Source: an uncultured Bacteroidales bacterium (GTDB taxonomy: Bacteria; Bacteroidota; Bacteroidia; Bacteroidales; Paludibacteraceae). From it: DNA of 64,000 bases. Shown piece after piece: positions 50,193 to 59,873 of this stretch. The translations under genes were made by a program, and so were the position numbers. Within the stretch, counting starts at the first letter, position 1, and each line of letters starts with the position of its first letter. The DNA is taken from positions 1 to 64,000 of the forward strand of contig CACYZT010000002.1 of NCBI GenBank assembly GCA_902778935.1, written 5' to 3'. The notes below the pieces were generated by a model that was not told the DNA's origin, did not search any database, and was given only the letters and a program-made list of their open reading frames with translations.

Positions 50193-51728
50193 GTGCCTAA
50201 TCAGTCTAACATATTATCAACAAGACGTATTGCCAAAAACGCCGTACTATTGTACATCAGAACTTTTGTGGTTCTGTGTATCTCGTTATATATCTCTCGT
50301 CTGGTTTTAGCGGAATTAGGAGCTGAAAACTTAGGTATATACAATGTAGTTGGCGGTATAGTAACTTTAATGGCGTTCTTCCAAGCAGCACTCACAAAAT
50401 CCACCGGTAGATATATTACTTACGATCTTGGATCTGGCTCTACAACTGAACAACAAAAAAGGACCTTCTCCGCATGCCTTGGCATACACATATTAATAGT
50501 TATTGCCTTATTGATACTAGGCGAAACTGTTGGTTTGTGGGTACTGCATAATTACACAGTAATCCCTGCAGATCGGCTCTTTGCTGCTGACATCATATAT
50601 CAGTTATCATTACTTACACTATCAATGTACATGTTAGCAGTACCCTACTCTGCTACCATAATTGCTCATGAGAAAATGTCAGTATATGCTATTATATCTA
50701 TTGCAGATGCCGTTCTCAAATTGATTGGAATCATGCTCATTCCTCTCATTGCATCGGATTCTCTGATTCTTTATGGTATAATATTGACTACTGTAGCTCT
50801 GATGAATTTTATTTTCAACGTTGCATATATTCTCCACAAGATGCCAACATACAAAGCCTTGCCGGGATGGCAAAAAGAAATAAGTGTTGGAATATTGAAA
50901 TTCTCTGGGTGGACTTTGCTCGGCAGTGCCACCAACACTGGCACACAGCAGGGAGTTGCACTTCTCTTTAATAATTTTGTATCCTTAATAGCCAATGCTG
51001 CATTAGGCTTTGCAAATCAAGTTAATGCTGCGCTAGGACAATTTGTGAATAGCTTTACTACGGCTTTTAATCCCCAAATTATCAAACTATGCGCCGCTAA
51101 AGACTATGATTCTCTTCATAAACTGATGACGATGGCATCAAAAACATCTTTCGTTCTTGCGTATATTGTTGCGTTACCCCTAATCACCAACATGGATTAC
51201 ATTCTGCATTTATGGTTAACAAATGTACCTGAATATACAAAGGAGTTCTGCCAATTGATATTAATCTGTACCGTTATAGATGCTACCACCGGAGTTTATA
51301 ACACTACCATTACAGCAACTGGACAAATCAAGAACTATCAAATCGCTATTTCAATATCTTTTGCACTAGACTTACTCTGTGCATATATTTTGCTTATACT
51401 ACATATCCACCCCGCTCTTGTGTTCGGCAGCAGGATACTTACGCGTGGGATTATTAATATGTGTATTGGTTTGTTCTATACGCACAATCAAGTATTTTTT
51501 GATATAAGACAATATTCCAAACAAGCATTATTGCCGATCACCTTTGTAATAGTACTCACTACGCCAATTAACTACTATCTCTCGTTGCATCTATGCGACA
51601 CTAAATTGTTACTTATATCTACTATTCTAGACATCATTTTAGTTGCCACACTATCATTTATGATAATCCTCAATTCTTCCGAAAAAAATGCCGTAATTAA
51701 TCTGATGAAACAAAAATTTTTGCATTAA
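50193..51728 (+). CDS. wzx: Wzx-type polysaccharide flippase
   Basis: This 511-residue protein with 12-14 predicted membrane helices starts at a GTG and reads NILSTRRIAKNAVLLYIRTF, then GAENLGIYNVVGGIVTLMAF, the MATE/MOP polysaccharide transporter start (PF01943/PF13440). It should flip undecaprenyl-linked repeat units across the cytoplasmic membrane. Wzy is encoded two genes downstream, together a Wzx/Wzy-dependent pathway. No RBS is obvious before the GTG; the preceding rmlC stop is 9 nt away. Confidence 0.9.
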   Translation: MPNQSNILSTRRIAKNAVLLYIRTFVVLCISLYISRLVLAELGAENLGIYNVVGGIVTLMAFFQAALTKSTGRYITYDLGSGSTTEQQKRTFSACLGIHILIVIALLILGETVGLWVLHNYTVIPADRLFAADIIYQLSLLTLSMYMLAVPYSATIIAHEKMSVYAIISIADAVLKLIGIMLIPLIASDSLILYGIILTTVALMNFIFNVAYILHKMPTYKALPGWQKEISVGILKFSGWTLLGSATNTGTQQGVALLFNNFVSLIANAALGFANQVNAALGQFVNSFTTAFNPQIIKLCAAKDYDSLHKLMTMASKTSFVLAYIVALPLITNMDYILHLWLTNVPEYTKEFCQLILICTVIDATTGVYNTTITATGQIKNYQIAISISFALDLLCAYILLILHIHPALVFGSRILTRGIINMCIGLFYTHNQVFFDIRQYSKQALLPITFVIVLTTPINYYLSLHLCDTKLLLISTILDIILVATLSFMIILNSSEKNAVINLMKQKFLH

Positions 51729-51770
51729 TAGAAAAAAAGTATAAAATTTTTATGCATTTGTATATAAAAG

Positions 51771-51802
51771 TTTGCATATTTGCTTTTTTTTTTGTAATTT
51801 TG
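51771..51802 (+). promoter_or_regulatory. Module F: promoter of the 51823 glycosyltransferase
   Basis: TTTG at 51771-51774 and TAATTTTG at 51795-51802 are 20 nt apart with a T-rich spacer. The upstream ATGCATTTGTATATAAAA resembles the corresponding part of modules D and E, but the CGCCAGTTTT block is not clear here. The promoter lies inside the wzx-to-transferase gap, so it is internal to the operon. Confidence 0.7.
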
Positions 51803-51822
51803 CGCGATTTTTGATTATAATC

Positions 51823-52842
51823 ATGTTGCAACAACATCCAAATACTGAATTTAGCATCAACGATTTGAGATACAACTATGTTATCATCGGGGCCGGTGGA
51901 TACTATCTTGTTGGATATCATGACATCATAAATTTACCATGTGTAAGTTATCATAAAGATTATTATGAAGGCTACGATTCATTTATTGAGCGACAATTAG
52001 TTAGATGGTGTTTTTCACGAAAGGTTAATAGATTTATTCACACTCCCTTTTCGTGGTTTGTGTTTCCAAAGTTATACCCTCATCATTTTGTAGACGAAAA
52101 ACCGTTATGTTTTTTATTTTTTGGCAACACCCAACAAATCTATCAAACCGACTATCTTCAATATCTCCGCCGAACTTATCCCTCTAGCAAAATAGTTCTA
52201 TATATGCAAGATATTGTCTCCCAAAATCATGAACTCAACTTTGAATCTGCACGTAGACAATTTGATTTACTTCTCTCATATGACAAAGGCGATGCACGTA
52301 AATATAATATGGAATACTATCCAACGCCAATGTCCCTTTTCTCTGTTAATCCATTGCCTACGCTTCCCGATACTGATATATATTTTTGCGGTAAAGGAAA
52401 AGATAGATATCCTTTAATCCACTCTATCTACAAGCAATGTACGGGAATGGGACTCGTGTGTGATTTTTATATTACAGAGGTACCGGTAGAGGCAGAACAT
52501 GTTGAAGGCATCAATTATAATCGACCGTTAACATATATTGAAAACCTACAGCATATCGTTAAGACAAAATGCATTTTAGAAATTATGCAAGGAGGGGCTA
52601 ATGGATATACTCCACGTACATGGGAGAGTATTGTATATAAAAAACACTTATTAACAAATAACAACATACTTGATAATTCTCCATATTTCTATTCGCTGGG
52701 GCATCATAATCTGGAGTCAATTGAAGATAATTCCATCCTGCAATGGATTAGAAATAAGGTAACTTATCCTAAAGAAATATGTGAGCTGATTTCGCCTGTC
52801 AATTTACTAAAATTTATTGATCAAAAACTGTCTGCCTTTTAA
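51823..52842 (+). CDS. Glycosyltransferase-like protein
   Basis: From the ATG at 51823 this is a 339-residue protein (MLQQHPNTEFSINDLRYNYV) with VLYMQDIVSQNHELNFE, SYDKGDARKYNMEYYPTPM, YFCGKGKDRYPLIHSIYKQC and EIMQGGANGYTPRTWESIVY. The last block, a conserved Glu region and GGA turn, fits GT-B glycosyltransferases of the CgeB/GT1-like type seen in Bacteroidetes capsule loci. The start at 51772 in the open frame lies inside a promoter. No donor sugar can be assigned. Confidence 0.72.
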   Translation: MLQQHPNTEFSINDLRYNYVIIGAGGYYLVGYHDIINLPCVSYHKDYYEGYDSFIERQLVRWCFSRKVNRFIHTPFSWFVFPKLYPHHFVDEKPLCFLFFGNTQQIYQTDYLQYLRRTYPSSKIVLYMQDIVSQNHELNFESARRQFDLLLSYDKGDARKYNMEYYPTPMSLFSVNPLPTLPDTDIYFCGKGKDRYPLIHSIYKQCTGMGLVCDFYITEVPVEAEHVEGINYNRPLTYIENLQHIVKTKCILEIMQGGANGYTPRTWESIVYKKHLLTNNNILDNSPYFYSLGHHNLESIEDNSILQWIRNKVTYPKEICELISPVNLLKFIDQKLSAF

Positions 52843-54110
52843 TGATTGCTGTACCTTTTATATATTTTACTCTATTGTCAATTTACATTTATCGAAGGAA
52901 TCATGAAATCGACCTGGCCTTTTTGACATCTTTAGTTTATGCCATATCTGGTTTTTTTGCGATTCTCATTGATATCTTTGATTTGAGGAGTAGTGACGTA
53001 GCTATTTACGATATATCTTTAGAAGCAACCGTAGCATATTGCGGATTACTCACAATGTGCATGTTACCAATCATCTACCATTCACACTTTAGGATAACCG
53101 ACATACATCCAATTAGCAACGAACGTCTCTTGCGTTTCTTAGCATGGCTTACATTTATATGGTTTGCTTTCACTACTATGATGGGTTGGCAAAACATGAT
53201 GAATGTCCTTACCGGAGATATGGCACAATACAGAGCCGACATAAATGATGGGTGGGGTCAAGAAAGTTGGATGACCTCCCTACCTACTCCTTTACGATTC
53301 ATTGCAGCAGTTTTCAACTCTTTCATTGCGTGCCCATGGACTCTTATTTTTCTGGCATTTTTTGCCAGATACGTCCAAAAAATGCAAAAAAAATATTTTT
53401 TCCTTTTTTTATCGGCATCACTCAATGGGCCTTTAAGTGGCATCATCGGCGCAGACAGAAGCAAGACTGCATATTGGATTATGGCTCTTGTAGCTATGTA
53501 TATATTCTTCCGACATAAGATAAATTCAGCTGCTAAGAGAAAAATTTTAACATACGGAGTACTAATTATAGGCTTGTTATCATTATATCTAAGTGCAATG
53601 ACGATTGCCAGATTTGGAGAGAAAAACTACGGCAACATGGGAGGAACTGAGGGAGGACTTATATACTATTTTGGTCAATCATTTGTTAATTTTTGCTATT
53701 ATTTTGATAATTACGAGCCTCCTTTTATGCACCTTGGAATCATTTTTCCGTTCGTATCAGAGCATATTTTGGGAATTCCCTCTGGTGGCGTTGTCATTCA
53801 AAGACAAATGACGGATATCACAGGCCTCTGGACTGGAGTTTTTTATACATTTATAGGTCAAATTATTGTAGGCGCAGGCAAATCAGTAGCGATTGTCTAT
53901 TGCCTTGGGTATACCATACTCTCATCGATTTTACTCCGTGCGATTAGCAAAAGCAAAAAGTTTACAGCCTCTTCGATGTATCTCTATTTTGCATTCTTTT
54001 CTGTTATATATTTAGGGCTATTTGGGCATTACTATACGTCTTCGAGCATTACATTTGGGCTTATTACCATGTACTTATTTATGCGATTTTTGGACATAAA
54101 AAAAATATAA
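52842..54110 (+). CDS. wzy: Wzy-type O-antigen/capsule polymerase
   Basis: This 422-residue protein has about ten to twelve membrane helices and a large periplasmic loop near residues 120-165 (GDMAQYRADINDGWGQES). The start AVPFIYFTLLSIYIYR overlaps the previous stop (TAATG). Length, hydrophobic pattern and place after wzx fit Wzy polymerases, which are recognised by topology rather than motif. It would join repeat units in the periplasm. Confidence 0.75.
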   Translation: MIAVPFIYFTLLSIYIYRRNHEIDLAFLTSLVYAISGFFAILIDIFDLRSSDVAIYDISLEATVAYCGLLTMCMLPIIYHSHFRITDIHPISNERLLRFLAWLTFIWFAFTTMMGWQNMMNVLTGDMAQYRADINDGWGQESWMTSLPTPLRFIAAVFNSFIACPWTLIFLAFFARYVQKMQKKYFFLFLSASLNGPLSGIIGADRSKTAYWIMALVAMYIFFRHKINSAAKRKILTYGVLIIGLLSLYLSAMTIARFGEKNYGNMGGTEGGLIYYFGQSFVNFCYYFDNYEPPFMHLGIIFPFVSEHILGIPSGGVVIQRQMTDITGLWTGVFYTFIGQIIVGAGKSVAIVYCLGYTILSSILLRAISKSKKFTASSMYLYFAFFSVIYLGLFGHYYTSSSITFGLITMYLFMRFLDIKKI

Positions 54111-54117
54111 TAATTCA

Positions 54118-55239
54118 ATGAAAATACTTCATTTAATCCCATCACTTCGCGGTGGTGGTATAAAAACATTAGTTTGTGTTCTCGCTAATGAAATGGTGCG
54201 AGAGGGACATGAAGTAACAATCTGCACTATTTCACGTCCCGAAAATACTGATTATGCATATACTTGGCTTGATAAAAGAGTAAAATCTAGAAACTTAGGC
54301 AAAATCAGCATAGGCTTTTCTTTGAGAGAGCTTATCAAGGTAGTACTTTTTATTAAACGAGAACCTTATGATATAATAAATATACATAGTTATTTTTATT
54401 ACTATATCTTCGCTATTTTATTACTGCATAGCAAAGTTACATTTTTTTACACTGTGCATAACGATGCATACCAAGAAAACACCAAGTGGGACAAGAAAGT
54501 TTTATGGTTCAAACGTTGGTGTTTTAAGCATAAGTGGTTGCACCCTATTACTATTTCAAAAGAATCCAAACGCTCATTTTATGAATTATACAAATGTGAA
54601 AGCACTATTATATACAATGGGATTTCACCAATAGAGTTCATTCCTGATAGAAAGATTCTTAATCCGTACAAAAACACTCATAAAACAAAAGTCTTCGTAC
54701 ACTTAGGACGAATTACGACACAAAAAAATCAAGTAGTATTAAGCAAAGTTTTTGAACGCCTTATTAAAGATGGCTATGATGTTAAATTACTAATAATTGG
54801 TAAAATTCAGGATGAACAAATATATCAGTCGATAAAGGCTTATATATCTGAGAGGATACAATACTTAGGAGAAAGGTCAGATGCAGTTTTATTACTGAGC
54901 GGAGCGGAGGCATTATGCCTTCCTTCATTATGGGAAGGTATGCCTATGACTATATTAGAGGCGCTATCAGTAGGATGCCCCGTTATTGCTTCACCTGTTG
55001 GCGGAATACCGGAAGCTATTCAAGACGGATACAATGGTATGTTAAGTCACGATTCTTCTGAAGAACAATTCCATAGCATTATGGTTCGTTTTTTAAACAT
55101 GTCAGAAGAACAAATAATGCAAATGCGAGAAAATGCGAAAAAATCATTTGCACAATATAATATAGAGAGTACAGCTAAACAATATATTGAAACATACGTA
55201 AGTGTTCTCAATCGCAATAACCAACACTACTTATTTTAG
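54118..55239 (+). CDS. GT4 family glycosyltransferase
   Basis: This 373-residue GT-B enzyme has ILHLIPSLRGGGIKTLVCVL, YTVHNDAYQE, VHLGRITTQKNQVVLSKVFE and LPSLWEGMPMTILEALSVGCPV with the E-x7-E motif. That is the GT4 group (WbaW, WcaI and similar). It is expected to use a nucleotide sugar in the cytoplasm. It starts 8 nt after wzy. Confidence 0.92.
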   Translation: MKILHLIPSLRGGGIKTLVCVLANEMVREGHEVTICTISRPENTDYAYTWLDKRVKSRNLGKISIGFSLRELIKVVLFIKREPYDIINIHSYFYYYIFAILLLHSKVTFFYTVHNDAYQENTKWDKKVLWFKRWCFKHKWLHPITISKESKRSFYELYKCESTIIYNGISPIEFIPDRKILNPYKNTHKTKVFVHLGRITTQKNQVVLSKVFERLIKDGYDVKLLIIGKIQDEQIYQSIKAYISERIQYLGERSDAVLLLSGAEALCLPSLWEGMPMTILEALSVGCPVIASPVGGIPEAIQDGYNGMLSHDSSEEQFHSIMVRFLNMSEEQIMQMRENAKKSFAQYNIESTAKQYIETYVSVLNRNNQHYLF

Positions 55240-55284
55240 TTTGACCATCTCACACACTATAATTATTTAATAAAGGGGTAAAGA

Positions 55285-56397
55285 ATGAACAATACTAATA
55301 ATAGAAAAACAATTGTTTTTTTTGCAATGGCTCTATCCCAACCTCGGTGCATAAAGAGAGTTACATCACTTAGAGATTATGGTTTCAACTGTGTAGTATA
55401 TGGTTATGATAGGGGGAAATATGACATTAATGATTATCCACAGGATGTCACAGTGTCGCACCTTGGTGTTTTGAAAGATAATGAATATGTTTATAAAGTT
55501 TCAAAAGTATTTTGGGATATCATAAAAATTTGCAAACAACATAGAAATAACAAGCCTGTCTTTTATGCATTCGGCATCTTTCAGGCAATGTACCTAAAGC
55601 TTCTAGGAAAACCATATATTTATGAGATTTCCGATATTTTGTACGCATATCCCAAGTTCAAACGATTAATAGGGTTATTTAAGGCCATTGACAAGAGTCT
55701 AATACGTGGGTCATTAGCGACAGTAATGACTTCGGGAGGGTTTTACTCTTTTTTTAATTTAGAATTACCCAATATATTTGTTATTCCTAACAAAGTGAGT
55801 CCTACGCTAAAAAGACCCATCTTAAAGATGAAACTTGAGGATACAGAATCATTATCATTTGGATTTGTTGGTTCAATGCGCTATCAAACGATAATAGATT
55901 TCGCAGAAATTATCGGTCATGACTTTCCACAACACAAATTCCATTTCTGGGGGGGATTGAAAGAAGGTCCAATGAAAGTTTCAATAGATAAATTAACGAA
56001 TAGCTACGATAATGTTTTTTATCATGGGGCTTTTCGCAATCCAGAGGATTTGACAAAAGTTTATGAAACCTTTGATATTACAGTTTCTTGTTATCAAGTT
56101 TCTACTTTAAATGAAAAAATCGCTGAACCCAATAAATTGTATGAATCAATTTTTTTTAGCAAGCCTATTGTTGTCTCAGAAGGGATATATCTATCTCAAC
56201 GAGTAGAAGAAATGAGCTGTGGTTATTGTATAGATGCAAATAATAAAGAATCAATACATGACTTTATTGAATCTCTCCGTTATAGAACAGTTATGCAATT
56301 ATCAAAACATATCAGTAAAATAGAGACATCACTAGTAGTTAATGATCAATCAATACTTAATGATTTTATAAATACTTCGTTTGAAAATATTCCATGA
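55285..56397 (+). CDS. Glycosyltransferase (GT-B-like)
   Basis: This 370-residue protein has FFAMALSQPRCIKRVTSLRD, LGKPYIYEISDILYAYPKFK, VNDQSILND at the end, and the middle FGFVGSMRYQTIIDFAEIIG with PNKLYESIFFSKPIVVSEG, a GT-B donor-binding Glu block. The layout is typical of Bacteroidetes capsule transferases without assigned CAZy family. The AT-rich composition suggests recent transfer. Stop and start with the next gene overlap by 4 nt. Confidence 0.8.
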   Translation: MNNTNNRKTIVFFAMALSQPRCIKRVTSLRDYGFNCVVYGYDRGKYDINDYPQDVTVSHLGVLKDNEYVYKVSKVFWDIIKICKQHRNNKPVFYAFGIFQAMYLKLLGKPYIYEISDILYAYPKFKRLIGLFKAIDKSLIRGSLATVMTSGGFYSFFNLELPNIFVIPNKVSPTLKRPILKMKLEDTESLSFGFVGSMRYQTIIDFAEIIGHDFPQHKFHFWGGLKEGPMKVSIDKLTNSYDNVFYHGAFRNPEDLTKVYETFDITVSCYQVSTLNEKIAEPNKLYESIFFSKPIVVSEGIYLSQRVEEMSCGYCIDANNKESIHDFIESLRYRTVMQLSKHISKIETSLVVNDQSILNDFINTSFENIP

Positions 56398-57605
56398 AAC
56401 GAGTTCTTATAATATCAGCTGTTTTCCCTCCTGAGCAGGTAACATCTGCTTTTCTCAACTTTGACTTAGCTCGTGAGTTGGCGAAGAAATATGCTGTGAC
56501 TGTATTGCGCCCTTATCCTACAAGACCTATAGGTGTTAAGTTTGATTCTATTGATGTTGAGGATAAGAGTTTCGAAACAATCTTAATCAATTCCTATACT
56601 CATCCACAATCTGAACTGATAGGACGTTTCTGCGAGAGCATAGATTTTGGAAGAAAATCAGCTGCATATATTAAAAATCATCACGACGAAATCGATTATG
56701 TGTACAATGATGGATGGCAGTTGTTTGGATTGTATCTTGTAGCCAAAGTTTGCAAAAAATACGGAATACCCTATATGGTTCCTATTCAGGATATATATCC
56801 CGAATGTTTATTCACCAATCGGGAATACCCGTCCTATGTAAAATCGTGCATAAATAGAATTCTTCTCCCAATTGATAAATATTACCAAAAACACGCAAAT
56901 TACGTGCGAACTATATCTAATGAGATGCGAGATTATTTATCTAATACAAGATGTATTGCAAAAGACAACTATTTAGTGGTAAATAATTGGCAGAATGATG
57001 AGGATTTTTTAAAAGATTATCCTGCGAGGCCAGCAGATGGGAAACTAATATTTGCTTATGTCGGCAGTATAAATAGTCATGCGAATGTAGATTTAATGAT
57101 AAAGGCCTTTGTGAAAGCTAACATAGAAAATGCAGAGTTTAGAATCTATGGAGGCGGTAATAAAAAAGATTATTGTGTGAATCTAGCAAGGCAACTTGGC
57201 TCAAAAAATATAATTTTCGACATGGTGTCAAGAGATAAAGTAGCTTATGTTCAGTCACAGACAGATGTTCTGCTCCTTGCTTTACCGACAGGAAACGGCA
57301 ATCTATGTTTACCATCAAAAATGACATCATATATGCTTTCCGGAAAGCCTATTCTTGCGAGCGTTGACCAAGTGAGTGCAACTACACGATTTATCAAAGA
57401 AGCTGACTGCGGTATTTCTGTTAATCCTGATAGCGTAGAGTCATCAATTGAAGGTTTCAAGGCATTTGCTAATATGACATCTGAGAGACGGCTAATGATG
57501 GGCAAAAATAGTCGAAAGTATGCAGAGAAGTATTTAACTCGAGAAGTTAATCTTCAAATTGTGTGTGATGCCATTAGACAAGGCATCAGTAAATGCAATA
57601 GTTGA
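56394..57605 (+). CDS. GT4-like glycosyltransferase
   Basis: This 403-residue GT-B enzyme has LIISAVFPPEQVTSAFLNFD, MVPIQDIYPECLFTNREYPS, LIFAYVGSINSHANVDLMIK and LLALPTGNGNLCLPSKMTSY with GKPILASVD. This is the WbuB/WcaI-like GT4 type, where the first domain contains the P-I-Q-D-I-Y block. It probably adds a GlcNAc- or FucNAc-type sugar, but this is a guess from family resemblance. It overlaps the previous gene by 4 nt (ATGA). Confidence 0.88.
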   Translation: MKRVLIISAVFPPEQVTSAFLNFDLARELAKKYAVTVLRPYPTRPIGVKFDSIDVEDKSFETILINSYTHPQSELIGRFCESIDFGRKSAAYIKNHHDEIDYVYNDGWQLFGLYLVAKVCKKYGIPYMVPIQDIYPECLFTNREYPSYVKSCINRILLPIDKYYQKHANYVRTISNEMRDYLSNTRCIAKDNYLVVNNWQNDEDFLKDYPARPADGKLIFAYVGSINSHANVDLMIKAFVKANIENAEFRIYGGGNKKDYCVNLARQLGSKNIIFDMVSRDKVAYVQSQTDVLLLALPTGNGNLCLPSKMTSYMLSGKPILASVDQVSATTRFIKEADCGISVNPDSVESSIEGFKAFANMTSERRLMMGKNSRKYAEKYLTREVNLQIVCDAIRQGISKCNS

Positions 57606-57629
57606 GGTTGCAAAATAATTTAATTTAGT

Positions 57630-58544
57630 ATGATCCCTCTCTTAATTCCATGGCTAATAGTTGTCTTTTTTATGATAACTGTCATATTTGTTGTTCTACG
57701 GAAATGGAAATATGCCCTACTGTTTTTGGTTGTTATCTTTACCCTCAATTGGTGGGCAAAATGCTTCCCCATTCACATATGCCAAAAAGGAGATAATAAG
57801 GGGTGTTTGAAGGTTATGTCCTTCAACATCAATGGGACGACAGAAGATATTTCCCCAAAAACTCCAAAGTTAGCCGAATTAATCAACAAGTACAATCCTG
57901 ATGTTCTATTTGTTTCAGAATTATCTGATAAGAACAAACCAATAATGGATTCATTGTTAGTTAACGTTTTCCCATATATTACTCATACAAAGAATTGTTG
58001 GAATTGTTTTTATAGTAAATCTCCAATGTATAAGTGGGGAGAATTGGAAAATAATAGTAAAATAGAACACCTCGGAGTATATACCAGCCAAGTTCCTTTT
58101 GCCAATGATTCAATAATCATATATGGTTGTCACTTTGACAGTAATAATTATACGACAGACAATAAGTATTTAACACCAGATAGCATCAATAATCATCATG
58201 ATGTAATAACTTATCTCTCTAATGTAAAGAGGACGAGTATTATACGAGCCAAAGAAGCAAATGTTGTAAGTAAAGAAATAAGGGAGACTATTCATCCCGT
58301 CATCCTGATGGGCGATTTAAATGATGTATGCGGCTCCGCAGCCGTCAGAACTCTTGAGCGAGCAGGTTTAACAGATGCATGGTGGGTTAACGGATGTGGG
58401 TATGGAGCAACTATACATAGACCACTCCCTTTTCGGATAGACCACATCATGTTCTCTGATAAATTGAAACTACGCCACATTGAGGTTGTTGATTCTGAAG
58501 GCCTCTCTGATCATGATGCGTTATATGCTGAATTTATACTATAA
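57630..58544 (+). CDS. Endonuclease/exonuclease/phosphatase family protein, membrane-anchored
   Basis: This 304-residue protein has two N-terminal hydrophobic segments (LLIPWLIVVFFMITVIFVVL, then ALLFLVVIFTLNWW), then the EEP catalytic order: VMSFNINGTT (Asn), LFVSELSDKN (Glu), VILMGDLNDVCGSAA (Asp/Asn) and EGLSDHDALYAEF (Asp, His). The catalytic domain should lie in the periplasm. In a glycan locus it more likely acts on a phosphodiester or lipid-phosphate substrate than on DNA; this is inference. Confidence 0.82.
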   Translation: MIPLLIPWLIVVFFMITVIFVVLRKWKYALLFLVVIFTLNWWAKCFPIHICQKGDNKGCLKVMSFNINGTTEDISPKTPKLAELINKYNPDVLFVSELSDKNKPIMDSLLVNVFPYITHTKNCWNCFYSKSPMYKWGELENNSKIEHLGVYTSQVPFANDSIIIYGCHFDSNNYTTDNKYLTPDSINNHHDVITYLSNVKRTSIIRAKEANVVSKEIRETIHPVILMGDLNDVCGSAAVRTLERAGLTDAWWVNGCGYGATIHRPLPFRIDHIMFSDKLKLRHIEVVDSEGLSDHDALYAEFIL

Positions 58545-58557
58545 ATTATCAGTCAAT

Positions 58558-58647
58558 AAAAAAGTAATAACATATGGTATTTACGACTTGCTCTATCAAG
58601 GACATATAGTTCTATTACAAAGGACTAAAGTAGTGCCGCAGTTATAA
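58558..58647 (+). pseudogene. Cytidylyltransferase N-terminal remnant
   Basis: The frame reads KKVITYGIYDLLYQGHIVLL then QRTKVVPQL and stops. It matches the start of glycerol-3-phosphate cytidylyltransferase-type enzymes (G-T-F-D-L-x-H-x-G-H), with the ATG changed to AAT and the first His lost. An intact relative begins at 60953. This short remnant lies just before the TagB-like gene. Confidence 0.72.
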
Positions 58648-58683
58648 AGTAACGGAATTTTATGGAAATAAAAAATACACAAT

Positions 58684-59862
58684 ATGGAAAATCAAATGCA
58701 TGGATTTAGAGCACGATTAGATTATTGGCTCAAACATAATTACGTATTCTACAAATTATTTAATGTAGCGGCGAGTACATTTATGAAGGTATGGGGATGG
58801 TTTATTCCCATGGACGAAAAGATGATTATCTTCAGTGGGCATACACGTAAGTATAATGATAGTCCCCGTACTATATATGAATATATGTATGACAAGCCTC
58901 AGTTTAAGGATTATAAATTCGTATGGGCATTAGAAGATCCTGATAATGTTGATATTCCAGGCCCTGCGATTAAGGTTAAGGCAGATACTTTAGCCTATTT
59001 CAAACTTACATTAAAAGCAAAATATTGGATAACATGTGTCAATATTGAACGTAGTTTGCATTATAAGAAGAAAAATTGTATCTATTTGAACACTTGGCAT
59101 GGGGTGGCCTTCAACTGCATTGGCAATGCTGCCGGTGGGAGAAAGGACTATGACTTTAGTCATATTGATCTTTTCTGCTATGAGAGTGATTATCAAAAAA
59201 CTATTTTTAAGCGTGATTTCAACGTAAGAGAAGAGGCGTTAATTCCTTCTGGTCTTCCTCGCAACGACGGTTTGTATCATGTAACAAATAATGAGATTAT
59301 TGCCATTAAGAAAAAGTTAGGACTACCCATGAACAAAAAAATCCTGCTGTACGCTCCTACATGGCGTGACAGTTACGACAAAGGAGCATCATACGCCATC
59401 AAACCACCAATGGATTTAAAGAAATGGAAGGAAAAACTAAAGGATAATTATGTCCTTCTCTTCAGAACACATGCTTATACTACAAAACTACTTGGAGTGG
59501 AATTCGATGATTTTTGCTTGGATTATACTTCTTATCCCATCATCAACGACTTGTTCAAGGTAGCAGACATATTGATTTCTGACTATTCTGCATGCATTGC
59601 TGATTATTCCATTTTGGAACGTCCTGTTATCTGCTTCGCATACGATTACGATGACTACAAGTCAACCCGAGGTTTGTATATTGACTTTGCTAAAGAAATG
59701 CCCAATGGTATACTTGACACGGAGGATAAGGTGATAAATCACATTCTAACGTTGGACTATCAAACGGAGTGTGAGAAAACCAGAGATTTGGTAAAAAATA
59801 AGTTTACCTACCTTGGCGGTCATGCGACTGAAATGTGTGTAGAGAAAATGTTTAAGAATTAA
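58684..59862 (+). CDS. CDP-glycerol glycerophosphotransferase family protein (TagB/TagF-like)
   Basis: This 392-residue protein has the TagB/TagF blocks [51 protein letters not shown] and [20 protein letters not shown], with His and Asp residues known to bind CDP-glycerol. In Gram-positive bacteria these make teichoic acids; in a Bacteroidales glycan locus the enzyme most likely transfers a phosphate-linked polyol or amino-polyol onto the repeat unit. The neighbours, an aminotransferase and a cytidylyltransferase fusion, support an unusual donor. Confidence 0.9.
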   Translation: MENQMHGFRARLDYWLKHNYVFYKLFNVAASTFMKVWGWFIPMDEKMIIFSGHTRKYNDSPRTIYEYMYDKPQFKDYKFVWALEDPDNVDIPGPAIKVKADTLAYFKLTLKAKYWITCVNIERSLHYKKKNCIYLNTWHGVAFNCIGNAAGGRKDYDFSHIDLFCYESDYQKTIFKRDFNVREEALIPSGLPRNDGLYHVTNNEIIAIKKKLGLPMNKKILLYAPTWRDSYDKGASYAIKPPMDLKKWKEKLKDNYVLLFRTHAYTTKLLGVEFDDFCLDYTSYPIINDLFKVADILISDYSACIADYSILERPVICFAYDYDDYKSTRGLYIDFAKEMPNGILDTEDKVINHILTLDYQTECEKTRDLVKNKFTYLGGHATEMCVEKMFKN

Positions 59863-59873
59863 TAAATAATATA

